From contig NZ_CP147838.1 in the NCBI RefSeq assembly GCF_037338445.1, forward strand, positions 2,480,001-2,544,000: a stretch of 64,000 nucleotides of DNA. The letters are read 5' to 3'. The notes under the pieces were generated by a model. It searched no databases and was not told the origin of the DNA. It saw only the letters and a list, made by a program, of their open reading frames with translations. This document shows positions 45,435 to 54,557 of this stretch, piece by piece. The translations under genes were made by a program, and so were the position numbers. This stretch comes from Salinibaculum sp. SYNS191. Its GTDB lineage: Archaea; Halobacteriota; Halobacteria; Halobacteriales; Haloarculaceae. Position 1 is the first letter of the stretch; every line of letters starts with the position of its first letter.

Positions 45435-46319
45435 ATGGCGACTGACAATCCAACGCAGGACGACTCGGCGGGGCTGACACTCCCGCCGATTGTCGGGAAA
45501 CTGCTCGGCAACCGTCGTATCCTCATCGGACTCGCCTTCCTGGTGCCCATCGTCCTCGTCGCGATTCTCGGCGAGTCCGTCGCGCCCTACGACCCGACGG
45601 CGACCCACGTCGCCGACCGCTTCGCCGGCCCCGGCGGCAAGTTCCTGCTGGGAACGGACCACCTGGGACGGGACCTGCTCTCGCGGGTCATCCTCGGCGG
45701 CCGGACGAGCCTGTTGCTCGGCTTCGGCGCGACTGCGCTCGCGCTCGTCCTGGGCGTCCCCATCGGCCTGATGGCCGGCTACGCGAAGGGTCGCGTCGAC
45801 GAGGTCCTGATGCGCGTCATGGACATCATCATGAGCGTGCCGACGCTGTTGCTCGGCCTGCTCATCCTCGTCGTCCTCCCCTCGAACATCCTCAACGTCG
45901 TCATGGCCATCGGCGTCGTCTACGCGCCCCGCATCGCGCGGGTGACGCGCTCGGCGACCCTGTCGGTCAGCGAGGAGGAGTACGTGATGGCCGCCAAGGC
46001 CCGCGGGGAGTCGAACACCTACATCTTGTTCCGGGAGATACTCCCGAACGTGACCGGCCCCATCGTCGTCGAGGGCTCGGTTCGCGTCGGCTACGCGATC
46101 ATGATCGGTACCTCGCTGTCGTTCCTCGGCCTCGGTGCCGGGCCGCCGAACCCCGACTGGGGATTCATGATTTCGACGGCACGGGACTACATCTACCAGA
46201 CGCCGTGGTTCCTCATCTGGCCCAGCGTCGCGCTGCTGATTACGGTCATGGCGACGAACCTCATCGGCGACGGCCTGCGGGACGTCCTCGACCCGCGCGA
46301 AACGGGTGATCATCAATGA
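45435..46319 (+). CDS. ABC importer permease, DppC type
   Basis: A 294-aa partner permease. The N-terminal helix (GLAFLVPIVLVAILGESVAPY) is followed by a DppC-type loop (GTDHLGRDLLSRVILGGRTS) and the EAA-type loop SEEEYVMAAKARGES. The ATG follows the dppB stop directly. Its end overlaps the ATPase start (ATGA). Confidence 0.94.
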   Translation: MATDNPTQDDSAGLTLPPIVGKLLGNRRILIGLAFLVPIVLVAILGESVAPYDPTATHVADRFAGPGGKFLLGTDHLGRDLLSRVILGGRTSLLLGFGATALALVLGVPIGLMAGYAKGRVDEVLMRVMDIIMSVPTLLLGLLILVVLPSNILNVVMAIGVVYAPRIARVTRSATLSVSEEEYVMAAKARGESNTYILFREILPNVTGPIVVEGSVRVGYAIMIGTSLSFLGLGAGPPNPDWGFMISTARDYIYQTPWFLIWPSVALLITVMATNLIGDGLRDVLDPRETGDHQ

Positions 46320-48388
46320 GTACGCAGCAACCGACCCGGCGCAGCGAGCAGGAAACACTCCTCAGTGTCGACTCCCTCGACGTCAAGTTCGAGGTTCCGG
46401 ACGGCACGATTCACGCGCTCCGCGACGTCTCGCTGGCGGTCCGGAAGGGCGAGACGGTCGGCCTGGCCGGCGAGAGCGGGAGCGGCAAGAGCACGCTCGC
46501 GCTGGCCATCGTCCAGTATCTCGACGCCAACGGCTGGGTCGACGACGGCTCAATCACCTTCGAGGGTGAGGACCTGCTGTCGGCGTCGAAGAGCGACCTG
46601 CGCTCGATTCGGGGCAACCGTATCGCCCACGTCGCACAGAACCCCGCCCGGTCGCTCAACCCCAGCATGACCATCGGTGCGCAGGTGCGCGAGACCATCG
46701 AACTCCACCAGGAGACGGGGAGTAGCGAGGAGACCGACGAGCGCGTCTACGAGGTGCTCGACCAGGTGAACCTCCCCGACCCGGCGGGCATCGCGGAGCG
46801 GTACCCCCACGAACTCTCCGGCGGGCAACAGCAGCGCGCGCTGCTGGCCATCGGCCTCTCTTGTAACCCCGACCTGCTCATCCTCGACGAGCCCACGACT
46901 GGCCTCGACGTGACGACGCAGGCGAAGTTCCTCGACCTCGTCGAGGACCTCAAGACCGAGTACGACGCCGGCATCCTGCTCATCACGCACAACCTGGGCG
47001 TCATCTCCGAAATCGCCGACCGGGTGAACATCCTCTACGCCGGCGAGATGCTGGAGAAGGGGCCCGTCGACGACGTGTTCACCGCGCCGGCGAACCCCTA
47101 CACGCAGGCGCTGCTGGCGACCACGCCGGAGATCGCCGAGGACAAGGAGGTCAAACCCATCCCGGGACGGATTCCCGAACTCGACGACATCCCGGACGGC
47201 TGTATCTTCGCCGACCGCTGCGAGTTCGCCACCGACGAGTGTACCTCGGGGGACATCGAGACGGAGACGGTCGACGCCGAGCGCGACCACGAGTCGCGGT
47301 GTCTCCACTGGCAGGACGTGCTGGACAACCCCATCGACGTCCCGGAGAAAGGAGCCTCCCAGCGGACGACCGGCGAGCCGATACTCACCATCGACGACCT
47401 GAGCAAGTACTACGACGAGGGCGGGTTCGTCCAGAACCTCCTCGGCGACCACGACCCGGTCAAGGCCGTCGACGACGTCTCGCTGGACATCCACGAGTCG
47501 GAGGCCGTGGGCCTGGTCGGCGAGAGCGGGTGCGGCAAGAGCACGCTCGGGCGGACGCTGCTGAAACTCCACGAGGTCACCAGCGGTCGCATCGAGTACG
47601 ACGGCGCGGACATCGACTCGCTGTCCAAGCAGGAACTCAACGAGTTCCGCTCGGAGTGTCAGATAATCTTCCAGGACCCCGAGGCGAGCCTGAACCCCAA
47701 CCGCACGGTGCGGGAGGTGCTCCAGCGGCCGCTGAAACTGTTCACCGTCATGAACGCCGACGAGCGCCGCGAGCGGACCGAGGAGCTGTTGAACCAGGTG
47801 AACCTCGGCAGCGACATCATCGACAAGAAGCCCCACGAACTCTCCGGCGGCCAGCAACAGCGCGTGGCCATCGCCCGTGCGTTCGCCGCCGACCCGTCGC
47901 TCATCGTGCTGGACGAGCCGGTGTCGTCGCTGGACGTGAGCGTCCAGGCGAGCATCCTCAACCTGCTCGAAGACCTCTGCGAGGAGTACGGCACCTCCTA
48001 CCTGCTCATCAGCCACGACCTGAGCGTCATCGAGGCCATCTGCGACCGCGTCGCGGTGATGTACCTCGGCGAAATCATCGAGACCGGCTCGACCGAGCAG
48101 ATATTCGAGCCGCCCTATCACCCCTACACGCGGGCGCTGCTGTCCAGCATTCCGACGCTGGACCCCCACGAGGAGCAGACCCGAATCCGCCTCGAAGGCG
48201 ACGTGCCCAACGCGCGGAACCCGCCGAGTGGTTGCTCGTTCAACACGCGCTGTCCGCAGAAAATCGGCGAGGTCTGCGAGACCGACGACCCGTCCCTGGC
48301 GGACCGCGGGGGCGGCCACTGCATCAGTTGCCACCTCGACGACGACGAGATGAACGACCCGCTCGACACCGAACTCGACGCGTCGTAA
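46316..48388 (+). CDS. Fused ABC importer ATPase, DppD-DppF type
   Basis: A 690-aa protein joining two ATPases that are usually separate. Unit 1: Walker A GESGSGKST (52-60), signature LSGGQQQRA, Walker B LLILDEPTTGLD, then an oligopeptide-type C-terminal Cys region (DGCIFADRCEFATDECTSGD). Unit 2: Walker A GESGCGKST (about 402), LSGGQQQRV, LIVLDEPVSSLD, then a second Cys region (SGCSFNTRCPQKIGEVCE). Both sites look intact. It energises the importer encoded just upstream. Confidence 0.95.
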   Translation: MSTQQPTRRSEQETLLSVDSLDVKFEVPDGTIHALRDVSLAVRKGETVGLAGESGSGKSTLALAIVQYLDANGWVDDGSITFEGEDLLSASKSDLRSIRGNRIAHVAQNPARSLNPSMTIGAQVRETIELHQETGSSEETDERVYEVLDQVNLPDPAGIAERYPHELSGGQQQRALLAIGLSCNPDLLILDEPTTGLDVTTQAKFLDLVEDLKTEYDAGILLITHNLGVISEIADRVNILYAGEMLEKGPVDDVFTAPANPYTQALLATTPEIAEDKEVKPIPGRIPELDDIPDGCIFADRCEFATDECTSGDIETETVDAERDHESRCLHWQDVLDNPIDVPEKGASQRTTGEPILTIDDLSKYYDEGGFVQNLLGDHDPVKAVDDVSLDIHESEAVGLVGESGCGKSTLGRTLLKLHEVTSGRIEYDGADIDSLSKQELNEFRSECQIIFQDPEASLNPNRTVREVLQRPLKLFTVMNADERRERTEELLNQVNLGSDIIDKKPHELSGGQQQRVAIARAFAADPSLIVLDEPVSSLDVSVQASILNLLEDLCEEYGTSYLLISHDLSVIEAICDRVAVMYLGEIIETGSTEQIFEPPYHPYTRALLSSIPTLDPHEEQTRIRLEGDVPNARNPPSGCSFNTRCPQKIGEVCETDDPSLADRGGGHCISCHLDDDEMNDPLDTELDAS

Positions 48389-48530
48389 GCTCCTCCATCC
48401 CACCGTCGACGGACGGCACGGGACTCGCACCCCGGCGTGAGCCGACGGTGCGGAAACAATTATTGAAATTATGTGGGGGATATGTAGATTTTCGAAACGC
48501 ATCGGCCCAAACTGCTGGACATTCCCAAAA

Positions 48531-48540
48531 ACTTAAGCGG
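48531..48540 (+). promoter_or_regulatory. TATA-like element of the MmsA-type gene
   Basis: ACTTAAGCGG lies about 26 nt before a GTG at 48566, the only suitable start. This supports a leaderless GTG initiation. Confidence 0.5.
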
Positions 48541-48565
48541 GTCCGACCGCGTACTCGCACTACGA

Positions 48566-50044
48566 GTGATACCCGACACACTGAGCGAGAACGACGAGGT
48601 ACAGAATTACGTCGACGGCGCGTGGCACACCCCGTCCAGCACTGACGGGCAGGCGGTGACGGACCCGGGGACCGGCGAGGAACTCGCCTATCTGCCGTTC
48701 AGCGACGAGGACGACCTCGACGCGGCAGTCGCGGCGGGCAACGCCGCCTTCGAGGACTGGCGACAGACCGCCGTCGAGAAGCGCATCCAGCCGCTGTTCC
48801 GGCTGAAGCAGTTGCTCGACGAGCACATCGACGAACTGGCAGCACTGCTGGTCCGCGAACACGGCAAGACGCGCGACGAGGCACGCGGCGAGATTCGCCG
48901 CGGCATCCAGAACGTCGAGGTGGCCTGTGGCATCCCGAAGATGATGCAGGCGGGGACCCTCTCCCACGCCGCGCCGGATATCGACGAGAGCGCCGTCCGC
49001 GAACCGCTCGGGACGTTCGTCGCCATCACCCCGTTCAACTTCCCGGCGATGATCTCGCTGTGGTTCCTCCCGCACGCTGTCGCCACCGGCAACAGCTTCA
49101 TCCTGAAGCCCAGCGAGCAGGACCCGCTGGTCACCCAGCGCATCTTCGAACTGGTCGACCGGGCCGGCTTCCCGGACGGCGTCGTCCAGCTCGTCCACGG
49201 CGGGCCGGACACCGTCAACAACATCCTCGAACACGACGGCATCGAGGGTGTTTCCTTCGTGGGCAGCACACCTATCGCCCGCCACATCTACGAGACGGCG
49301 GCGGCAAACGGCAAGCGCGTCCAGGCCCAGGGCGGCGCGAAGAACCACATCATCGTCACCGAGAGCGCGGACATCGAGTACGCCGCCGAGAAGACCGTCT
49401 CCTCGGCGTGTGCCTGCGCGGGCGAGCGCTGTCTCTCCAACGACGTGGTTGTCGTCGAGGAGGCCGTCTACGACGAGTTCGCCGACGCGCTGGCCGAGAA
49501 GACCCGCGAACAGGTCGTCGGCTACGGCCTCGACGACGGGGTCGACATCGGCGCAATCATCAGCGAGGACCACCTCGACACGCTTCACGGCTACGTCGAG
49601 TCCGGCGTCGAGGAGGGCGCGGAACTGCTCGTCGACGGCCGCGAGGTCACCGTCGACGACTACGACGGCACCTTCATCGGCCCGACGCTCTTCGGCGAGG
49701 TGAGCCCGGAGATGACCATCGCCCGCGAGGAGCACTTCGGTCCCATCATGGGGCTCGTCAGTGTCGCGGACTTCGACGAGGCCGTGGACGTCGTCAACCA
49801 GAGCGAGTTCGGCAACGCGGCCAGCCTCTTTACCGACAGCGGCCACAAGGCCGACCGGTTCAAACACGAGGTCGAGGCCGGCAACCTCGGCGTGAATCTC
49901 GGCACTGCAGCACCCATGGCCTTCTTCTCCTTCGGCGGGCGCAAAGACTCCTTCTTCGGGGACCTCCACGCCCAGGGCCAGGACATGATCAACTTCTACA
50001 CCGACAAGACCAGTTACATCGAGCGCTGGCCGAACCAGGAGTGA
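48566..50044 (+). CDS. mmsA: Methylmalonate/malonate-semialdehyde dehydrogenase, CoA-acylating
   Basis: A 492-aa enzyme of the MMSDH branch of aldehyde dehydrogenases. The catalytic Cys is C289 (ACAGERCLS). The usual general-base Glu is replaced by Asn (GGAKNH, N260), the branch hallmark of CoA-dependent members. These convert methylmalonate or malonate semialdehyde to propionyl- or acetyl-CoA with CO2 loss. Start is GTG. Here it could finish the breakdown of a sugar or polyol fragment. Classical valine or inositol pathway genes are not adjacent. Confidence 0.92.
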   Translation: MIPDTLSENDEVQNYVDGAWHTPSSTDGQAVTDPGTGEELAYLPFSDEDDLDAAVAAGNAAFEDWRQTAVEKRIQPLFRLKQLLDEHIDELAALLVREHGKTRDEARGEIRRGIQNVEVACGIPKMMQAGTLSHAAPDIDESAVREPLGTFVAITPFNFPAMISLWFLPHAVATGNSFILKPSEQDPLVTQRIFELVDRAGFPDGVVQLVHGGPDTVNNILEHDGIEGVSFVGSTPIARHIYETAAANGKRVQAQGGAKNHIIVTESADIEYAAEKTVSSACACAGERCLSNDVVVVEEAVYDEFADALAEKTREQVVGYGLDDGVDIGAIISEDHLDTLHGYVESGVEEGAELLVDGREVTVDDYDGTFIGPTLFGEVSPEMTIAREEHFGPIMGLVSVADFDEAVDVVNQSEFGNAASLFTDSGHKADRFKHEVEAGNLGVNLGTAAPMAFFSFGGRKDSFFGDLHAQGQDMINFYTDKTSYIERWPNQE

Positions 50045-50086
50045 GTCGCCGCCGTCGTCCCCCCGCGGGACGACACACACCAGTAT

Positions 50087-51205
50087 TCAGGACGCGTCGA
50101 GTTCCTCGATGAGGTCCCAGTCCAGTTCGACGCCCAGGCCGGGGCCGTCGGGCGGTGACACCGCCCCGTTCTCGGCCAGAATCGGCTCCTCCAGCAGGAA
50201 GTCCCGCGCCTCGGGCGTCCAGCCCGGGGGGTCGAGCGGGTACTCGCACCAGCGCGCGCCCGTCGCGGCGAGCAGGTGGAGGTTCGCGGCGAAGCCGAGC
50301 CCGTCGTTCCAGGTGTGCGGGGCGAATTCGAGCCCGTGCGTGTCGGCCATCGCGGCGACCTTCGTGCCGCCCTTGATGCCCGTCGCGAGCACGGCGTCTG
50401 GCTGGAGCACGTCGAGCGAGCCCTGCTTGATGAACTCCCGGAAGTGGTGGATGCCGTTGTTGAACTCCCCGCCCGCGATGGGCACGTCCGTCGCCTCGCG
50501 CAGGCGCGCCAGCCCCTCGTAGTTCCGGCGGTCCAGCGGTTCCTCCAGCCAGCCGACGTTGCCGATGTCCTCCAGTTCCCGCGCGACCGACAGTGCGTCG
50601 TCGAACGACCACTTTTCGACGTCGACCATCGGGACGCTCCAGCCCATGTTCGCGTCCATCATCAGCGTCAGGTCGGGGTAGGCCTCGCGGATGCGCCGCG
50701 CCACGTCGAGGTCCGGGGACGGGTCGTCGCCGTGACAGCGGAGCTTCACCGCCTCGAACCCCTCGTCGACGCGCTCGTCGACGTACGCCAGCCGCTCCTC
50801 CGGCCCCTGTCGCTCCCCGGTCGAGGCGTAGGCCGGAATCGGGTCGGCGCTCCCGCCGAGCAGTTCGTAGATGGGCTTGCCGGCGTCCTTGCCGACGATG
50901 TCCCACAGCGCGACCTCGAAGTGCCAGGGGCGGGGCCCCCAGAGGTTGAGCGGGTCCAGTTTCTCCACCAGCGACTCGACCTCGCGGGGGTCCTCGCTGA
51001 CGAGGAACATCTCTGCCAGTTCCAGGTAGTCCATCCGCCCGGCGAAGCCGGAGGCCGTCGCGACGCCGGAGATGCCGGCGTCCGTTTCGAGTTCGAACAG
51101 CAGCACCTCGTGTTCGGTCTGCTCGAAACCTGGCTTCCAGGCCGGCCGGAAACTGTCGTCCATCCCGTAGCGAAGGTGGTACTGATTGACGCTCGTTATC
51201 TCCAT
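50087..51205 (-). CDS. Mandelate racemase/enolase-superfamily sugar-acid dehydratase (paralogue 2)
   Basis: A 372-aa enolase-superfamily enzyme. It has the same length as the 40.3-kb paralogue, with all active-site residues at the same numbers: K154, D184, E221/E222, E247, D270 and H297. Long shared blocks (AGGEFNN, FAPHTWNDG, PPGW, LAENGAVSPPDGPGLG) show a duplication. Differences cluster in the capping loop and around residues 155-200 (KLRCHG here, KLRFHS there), where substrate is contacted. They may therefore dehydrate different epimers. It is transcribed leftward toward mmsA. Confidence 0.9.
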   Translation of the reverse strand: MEITSVNQYHLRYGMDDSFRPAWKPGFEQTEHEVLLFELETDAGISGVATASGFAGRMDYLELAEMFLVSEDPREVESLVEKLDPLNLWGPRPWHFEVALWDIVGKDAGKPIYELLGGSADPIPAYASTGERQGPEERLAYVDERVDEGFEAVKLRCHGDDPSPDLDVARRIREAYPDLTLMMDANMGWSVPMVDVEKWSFDDALSVARELEDIGNVGWLEEPLDRRNYEGLARLREATDVPIAGGEFNNGIHHFREFIKQGSLDVLQPDAVLATGIKGGTKVAAMADTHGLEFAPHTWNDGLGFAANLHLLAATGARWCEYPLDPPGWTPEARDFLLEEPILAENGAVSPPDGPGLGVELDWDLIEELDAS

Positions 51206-51248
51206 TGTCACCAGTCTGGACGGCCCGGTGTGATAAACGTTCACCGAC

Positions 51249-51305
51249 ACATGTTCACTCCGGGACGACCGGCTATACCGGGGTATTAATGCCGGGACAT
51301 GTTCA
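51249..51305 (+). promoter_or_regulatory. Promoter of third aldehyde dehydrogenase with two ACATGTTCA motifs
   Basis: ACATGTTCAC (51249-51258) and ACATGTTCA (51297-51305) flank a TATA box GGTATTAAT (51282-51290). A related CATGTTCAC lies at the AldA-like promoter (38620-38628). This could be a shared operator. Confidence 0.4.
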
Positions 51306-51343
51306 GCGAAACCAGAATACGGCGAGAGGGCGCAACGGTACCC

Positions 51344-52792
51344 ATGGCGACCCAGACAGACCTCAGTACGTACGACCTCCTCGTCGACGGTGACCTCGTC
51401 CCGTCGGAGGCGGAGGAGCGCTTCGAGACAGTCAACCCGGCCACCGAGGAGCCCTTCGCGGCCGTCGCACGGGCGCGCGCCGCGGACGTCGACCGGGCCG
51501 TCGGCGCCGCTCGCGAGGCCTTCCCGGAGTGGCGCTCGACGCCACCCCAGGAGCGCGGCCGCCTCCTGAACGACCTCGCGGCGGAAATCCGCGCCCACGA
51601 GGAGAGCCTCGCGCTGCTCGAAACTCGCGACAACGGCAAACCCCTCTCCCACGCCCGCGCGGACGTCGAGACCTGCGCCCGATACTTCGAGTACTACGCG
51701 GGCGTCGCCGACAAGGTCCACGGCGACTCCATCCCGCTCACCGACGAGTACGTCGACTACACGGTGCGGGAACCGCTCGGCGTCACCGGCCAGATAATCC
51801 CGTGGAACCTCCCGACGAACATCTTCGGGCGCAGCGTCGCCCCGGCGCTGGCGACGGGGAACACGGCCGTCGTCAAGCCCGCCGAGCAGACGCCGCTGAC
51901 CGCCGTCGAAATCGGTCGGCTCGCGACCGAGGTCGGCATCCCCGACGGCGTCCTCAACGTCCTCCCCGGGTTCGGCGCGGAGGCCGGCGCACCCCTGTCG
52001 GAACAGTCCGAGGTCGACGGCGTGAGCTTCACCGGCTCCGTCCCCACGGGTATCGAGGTCGGCAAGTCGGCCATCGAGAACGTGACCAACGTCCACCTCG
52101 AACTCGGCGGGAAGAGCCCGAACGTCGTCTGGCCCGACGCCGACATCGACTCCGCTGTCGACAGCACGATGACCGGCATCTTCGCCAACGCCGGCCAGGT
52201 CTGCTCCGCAGGGTCGCGGCTCATCATCCACGAGGACGTCAAGGCGGAGTTCCTCGACGAACTCACGCGCCGCATCGAGGCGATGGACATCGACAGCGGC
52301 GAGGTCGACCCCGACATGGGCCCGCTCGTCTCGGCGGAGCACTTCGAGAAGGTGACGAACTACCTCGACGTCGGCCGGACGGAGGTCGGCGAACCGCTCG
52401 TCGGCGGCGACGCGCTCGACCGCGACGGCTACTTCGTCGAGCCGACGGTCTTCGACGGCGTCGACAACGACATGCGCATCGCCCAGGAGGAGATATTCGG
52501 GCCGGTGCTGTCGGTCATCGAGTTCAGCACCGAGGCCGAGGCGATGGAGATTGCCAACGACGTGGACTACGGGCTGGTCGCCGGCATCCACACGCAGAAC
52601 ATGGGCCGTGCCCACCGCTTCGCCCGCGACGTGCGCGCCGGCCAGGTCTACATCAACGAGTGGTTCGCCGGCGGCGAGGAGACGCCCTTCGGCGGCTTCA
52701 AGGAGAGCGGGTTCGGCCGCGAGAAGGGCCTCGCCGCCGTCGACGCCTACACCCAGGTCAAGAACGTCTGCGCCGACATCACGCCGAACTGA
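51344..52792 (+). CDS. NAD(P)-dependent aldehyde dehydrogenase
   Basis: A 482-aa general aldehyde dehydrogenase (betaine-aldehyde / 2-ketoglutarate-semialdehyde type). The catalytic Cys is C287 (NAGQVCSAGSR) and the general base E253 (HLELGGKSPN). The C-terminal GGFKESGFGREKGLAAVDAYTQ is typical. It is the third aldehyde dehydrogenase in the locus and belongs to another branch than the AldA-like and MmsA-like ones. An ATG at 51299 is in frame but too close to the TATA box; 51344 is used. Confidence 0.92.
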   Translation: MATQTDLSTYDLLVDGDLVPSEAEERFETVNPATEEPFAAVARARAADVDRAVGAAREAFPEWRSTPPQERGRLLNDLAAEIRAHEESLALLETRDNGKPLSHARADVETCARYFEYYAGVADKVHGDSIPLTDEYVDYTVREPLGVTGQIIPWNLPTNIFGRSVAPALATGNTAVVKPAEQTPLTAVEIGRLATEVGIPDGVLNVLPGFGAEAGAPLSEQSEVDGVSFTGSVPTGIEVGKSAIENVTNVHLELGGKSPNVVWPDADIDSAVDSTMTGIFANAGQVCSAGSRLIIHEDVKAEFLDELTRRIEAMDIDSGEVDPDMGPLVSAEHFEKVTNYLDVGRTEVGEPLVGGDALDRDGYFVEPTVFDGVDNDMRIAQEEIFGPVLSVIEFSTEAEAMEIANDVDYGLVAGIHTQNMGRAHRFARDVRAGQVYINEWFAGGEETPFGGFKESGFGREKGLAAVDAYTQVKNVCADITPN

Positions 52793-52967
52793 CTGCAGGC
52801 AGTTCCGACCGCTGTTCTCTTGGCGGTCCCGCGTCCTCCCGACGGTTTGGGCCGAGACCGCCTCGGGTGTCGCCCGGTGACGTGCGTGCGACTCTCTCGC
52901 TAGCATAAAAAGGAGGCACTATGTTCGCCTCAAAGGGTATGGGAGACGGTCGAATACTCCAGGACAG

Positions 52968-53378
52968 ATGAGCGTCGAAGTTGCCAAGCGGTACTTTGAG
53001 CTAATGGACAGCGCGGACGCAGGAACCGAAGACGTCCTAGAACTGTACGGGGACGACCCGGTCGTCCACTCCTCGCGGGCCGGCGTGGTGCGCGGCATCG
53101 AGGACATCCGGCAGTTCTACGAGGACAACTCGGAGTTCTTCACTGGCGGCGAACACCACATGACGAACTTCCATCAGGACGGCAACGTCGTCGTCTGCGA
53201 GGGCTACCTCGACGGCGAGACGGCGGTCGGCCGCGAGGCCGACGGCGTCCCGCTCTGTGACGTGATGGAGTTCAACGAGGACGACGAAATTGTCGCGTTC
53301 CGGGCATATCTCGACTACCGCGGCTACGTCGACGAGGTGCCCGAGGAGGTTCCGAACGTCCGCGCGGAGGCAGAATGA
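52968..53378 (+). CDS. NTF2/SnoaL-like protein
   Basis: A 136-aa small-barrel protein of the SnoaL/NTF2 group. It begins with the helical MSVEVAKRYFELMDSADAGT and continues into a cone-shaped sheet (RGIEDIRQFYEDNSEFF, NVVVCEGYLDGE, DVMEFNEDDEIVAFRAYLDY). Members bind small hydrophobic or sugar-like ligands, and some are isomerases or dehydratases. The gene overlaps the next dehydrogenase start by 4 nt (ATGA), so the two products probably act together. Confidence 0.82.
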   Translation: MSVEVAKRYFELMDSADAGTEDVLELYGDDPVVHSSRAGVVRGIEDIRQFYEDNSEFFTGGEHHMTNFHQDGNVVVCEGYLDGETAVGREADGVPLCDVMEFNEDDEIVAFRAYLDYRGYVDEVPEEVPNVRAEAE

Positions 53379-54502
53379 GCAGTGAGTCCCGGATGGCGGA
53401 CGAGGAGGCCGAAACCGGCGAGCTAGTCTACCTCAACGGGCCCCGTGACCTCGAATTCCGTGAGTACGAGGTGCCGGACCCGGAACCGGACGCCGTCGTC
53501 ACCGAGGTCGTCAGGTCGAACGTCTGTGGCTCGGAACTGCACGTCTGGAAGGGCGACCATCCGCTCCAGGACTGCGTGCTCGGCCACGAGGCGCTGTGTC
53601 GCGTCAGCGACCTCGGCGAGAAGGTCGAGACCGACAGCGCCGGGAATCCCGTCGAGGAGGGTGACCTCGTCGCCCCGGTCTACTTCCAGACCTGCCAGGC
53701 CTGCGAGTTCTGCCGGCGCGGCGAGTTCTACGCCTGCGACAACGACTACGAGCACACGGGGAAATCCCCGGACATCTGGCCGCACTTCCACGCGCCCTGG
53801 GCCACGCACTACTACATCTACCCGGACAACCACTTCTACAAGATTCCCGCGGAACTGGAGGACAACCTGAACGTCGCCGCGGCGGCCAACTGCGCGCTGT
53901 CGCAGGTCCTCTTTGGCATCGAGGAGGTCGGCATCGAGTACAACGACACGGTCGTCGTCCAGGGCGCGGGCGGCCTCGGGCTGAACGCGACCGTCGTCGC
54001 GAACGAGTACGGCGCGGAGACCATCGTCATCGACGGCGTTGACAAGCGCCTCGAACAGGCCGAGGCCTTCGGTGCCGACCACGTCATCGACTTCCGCGAA
54101 CTCGACACGGTGGCGGCCCGCAAAGCGCGCGTCGACGAGATTACCGACGGCGTCGGGGCCGACGTCGGCATCGAAGTCGCCGGCGTCCCCGAGGCGTTCG
54201 TCGAGGGAATCGACCTGCTCCGCAAGGGCGGGCGCTATCTGACGATGGGCAACGTTCGTCCCGGCCACGAAGTCGACTTCGACCCGGGCAAACTCACGCG
54301 GAAGTCCATCGACATCACGACGGCCGTCGAGTACGACCCCTGGGTCCTCTACGACGCGCTCCAGTTCCTGGCGAACACTATCGACGAGTACCCCTACGAG
54401 CGCCTCATCGACGCGGAGTACGACCTCGAAGACATCGAGGAGGCGCTGGAAGCCTCGGAGAACCGCGACCTGACGCGTGCGACGCTGATTCCCTCCCGGT
54501 AG
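53375..54502 (+). CDS. Zinc-dependent alcohol/sugar dehydrogenase (paralogue 2)
   Basis: A 375-aa medium-chain dehydrogenase. Catalytic zinc residues are C51 (SNVCGSELH), H71 and E72 (LGHEALC). The structural site is C107-x2-C110-x2-C113...C121. The nucleotide motif is VQGAGGLGLNA. It is longer than paralogue 1, with an insert around residues 122-150 (HTGKSPDIWPHFHAPWATHY) that probably shapes the substrate pocket. Its start overlaps the NTF2-like gene. The substrate is unknown, probably a sugar or polyol of the same pathway. Confidence 0.9.
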   Translation: MSSESRMADEEAETGELVYLNGPRDLEFREYEVPDPEPDAVVTEVVRSNVCGSELHVWKGDHPLQDCVLGHEALCRVSDLGEKVETDSAGNPVEEGDLVAPVYFQTCQACEFCRRGEFYACDNDYEHTGKSPDIWPHFHAPWATHYYIYPDNHFYKIPAELEDNLNVAAAANCALSQVLFGIEEVGIEYNDTVVVQGAGGLGLNATVVANEYGAETIVIDGVDKRLEQAEAFGADHVIDFRELDTVAARKARVDEITDGVGADVGIEVAGVPEAFVEGIDLLRKGGRYLTMGNVRPGHEVDFDPGKLTRKSIDITTAVEYDPWVLYDALQFLANTIDEYPYERLIDAEYDLEDIEEALEASENRDLTRATLIPSR

Positions 54503-54520
54503 CGCCGCGTCCGCGCCCGA

Positions 54521-54530
54521 TGATTAATTT
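54521..54530 (+). promoter_or_regulatory. TATA box of the Bat-type regulator
   Basis: TGATTAATTT ends 27 nt before the ATG at 54558. Confidence 0.6.
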
Positions 54531-54557
54531 AGCTCGCCTGTCTGTGGGCACACACTG

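Noticed and set aside
52818..54268. Antisense frames over the NTF2-like and zinc dehydrogenase genes
   Set aside because: They are shadows of well-supported genes with complete zinc motifs.
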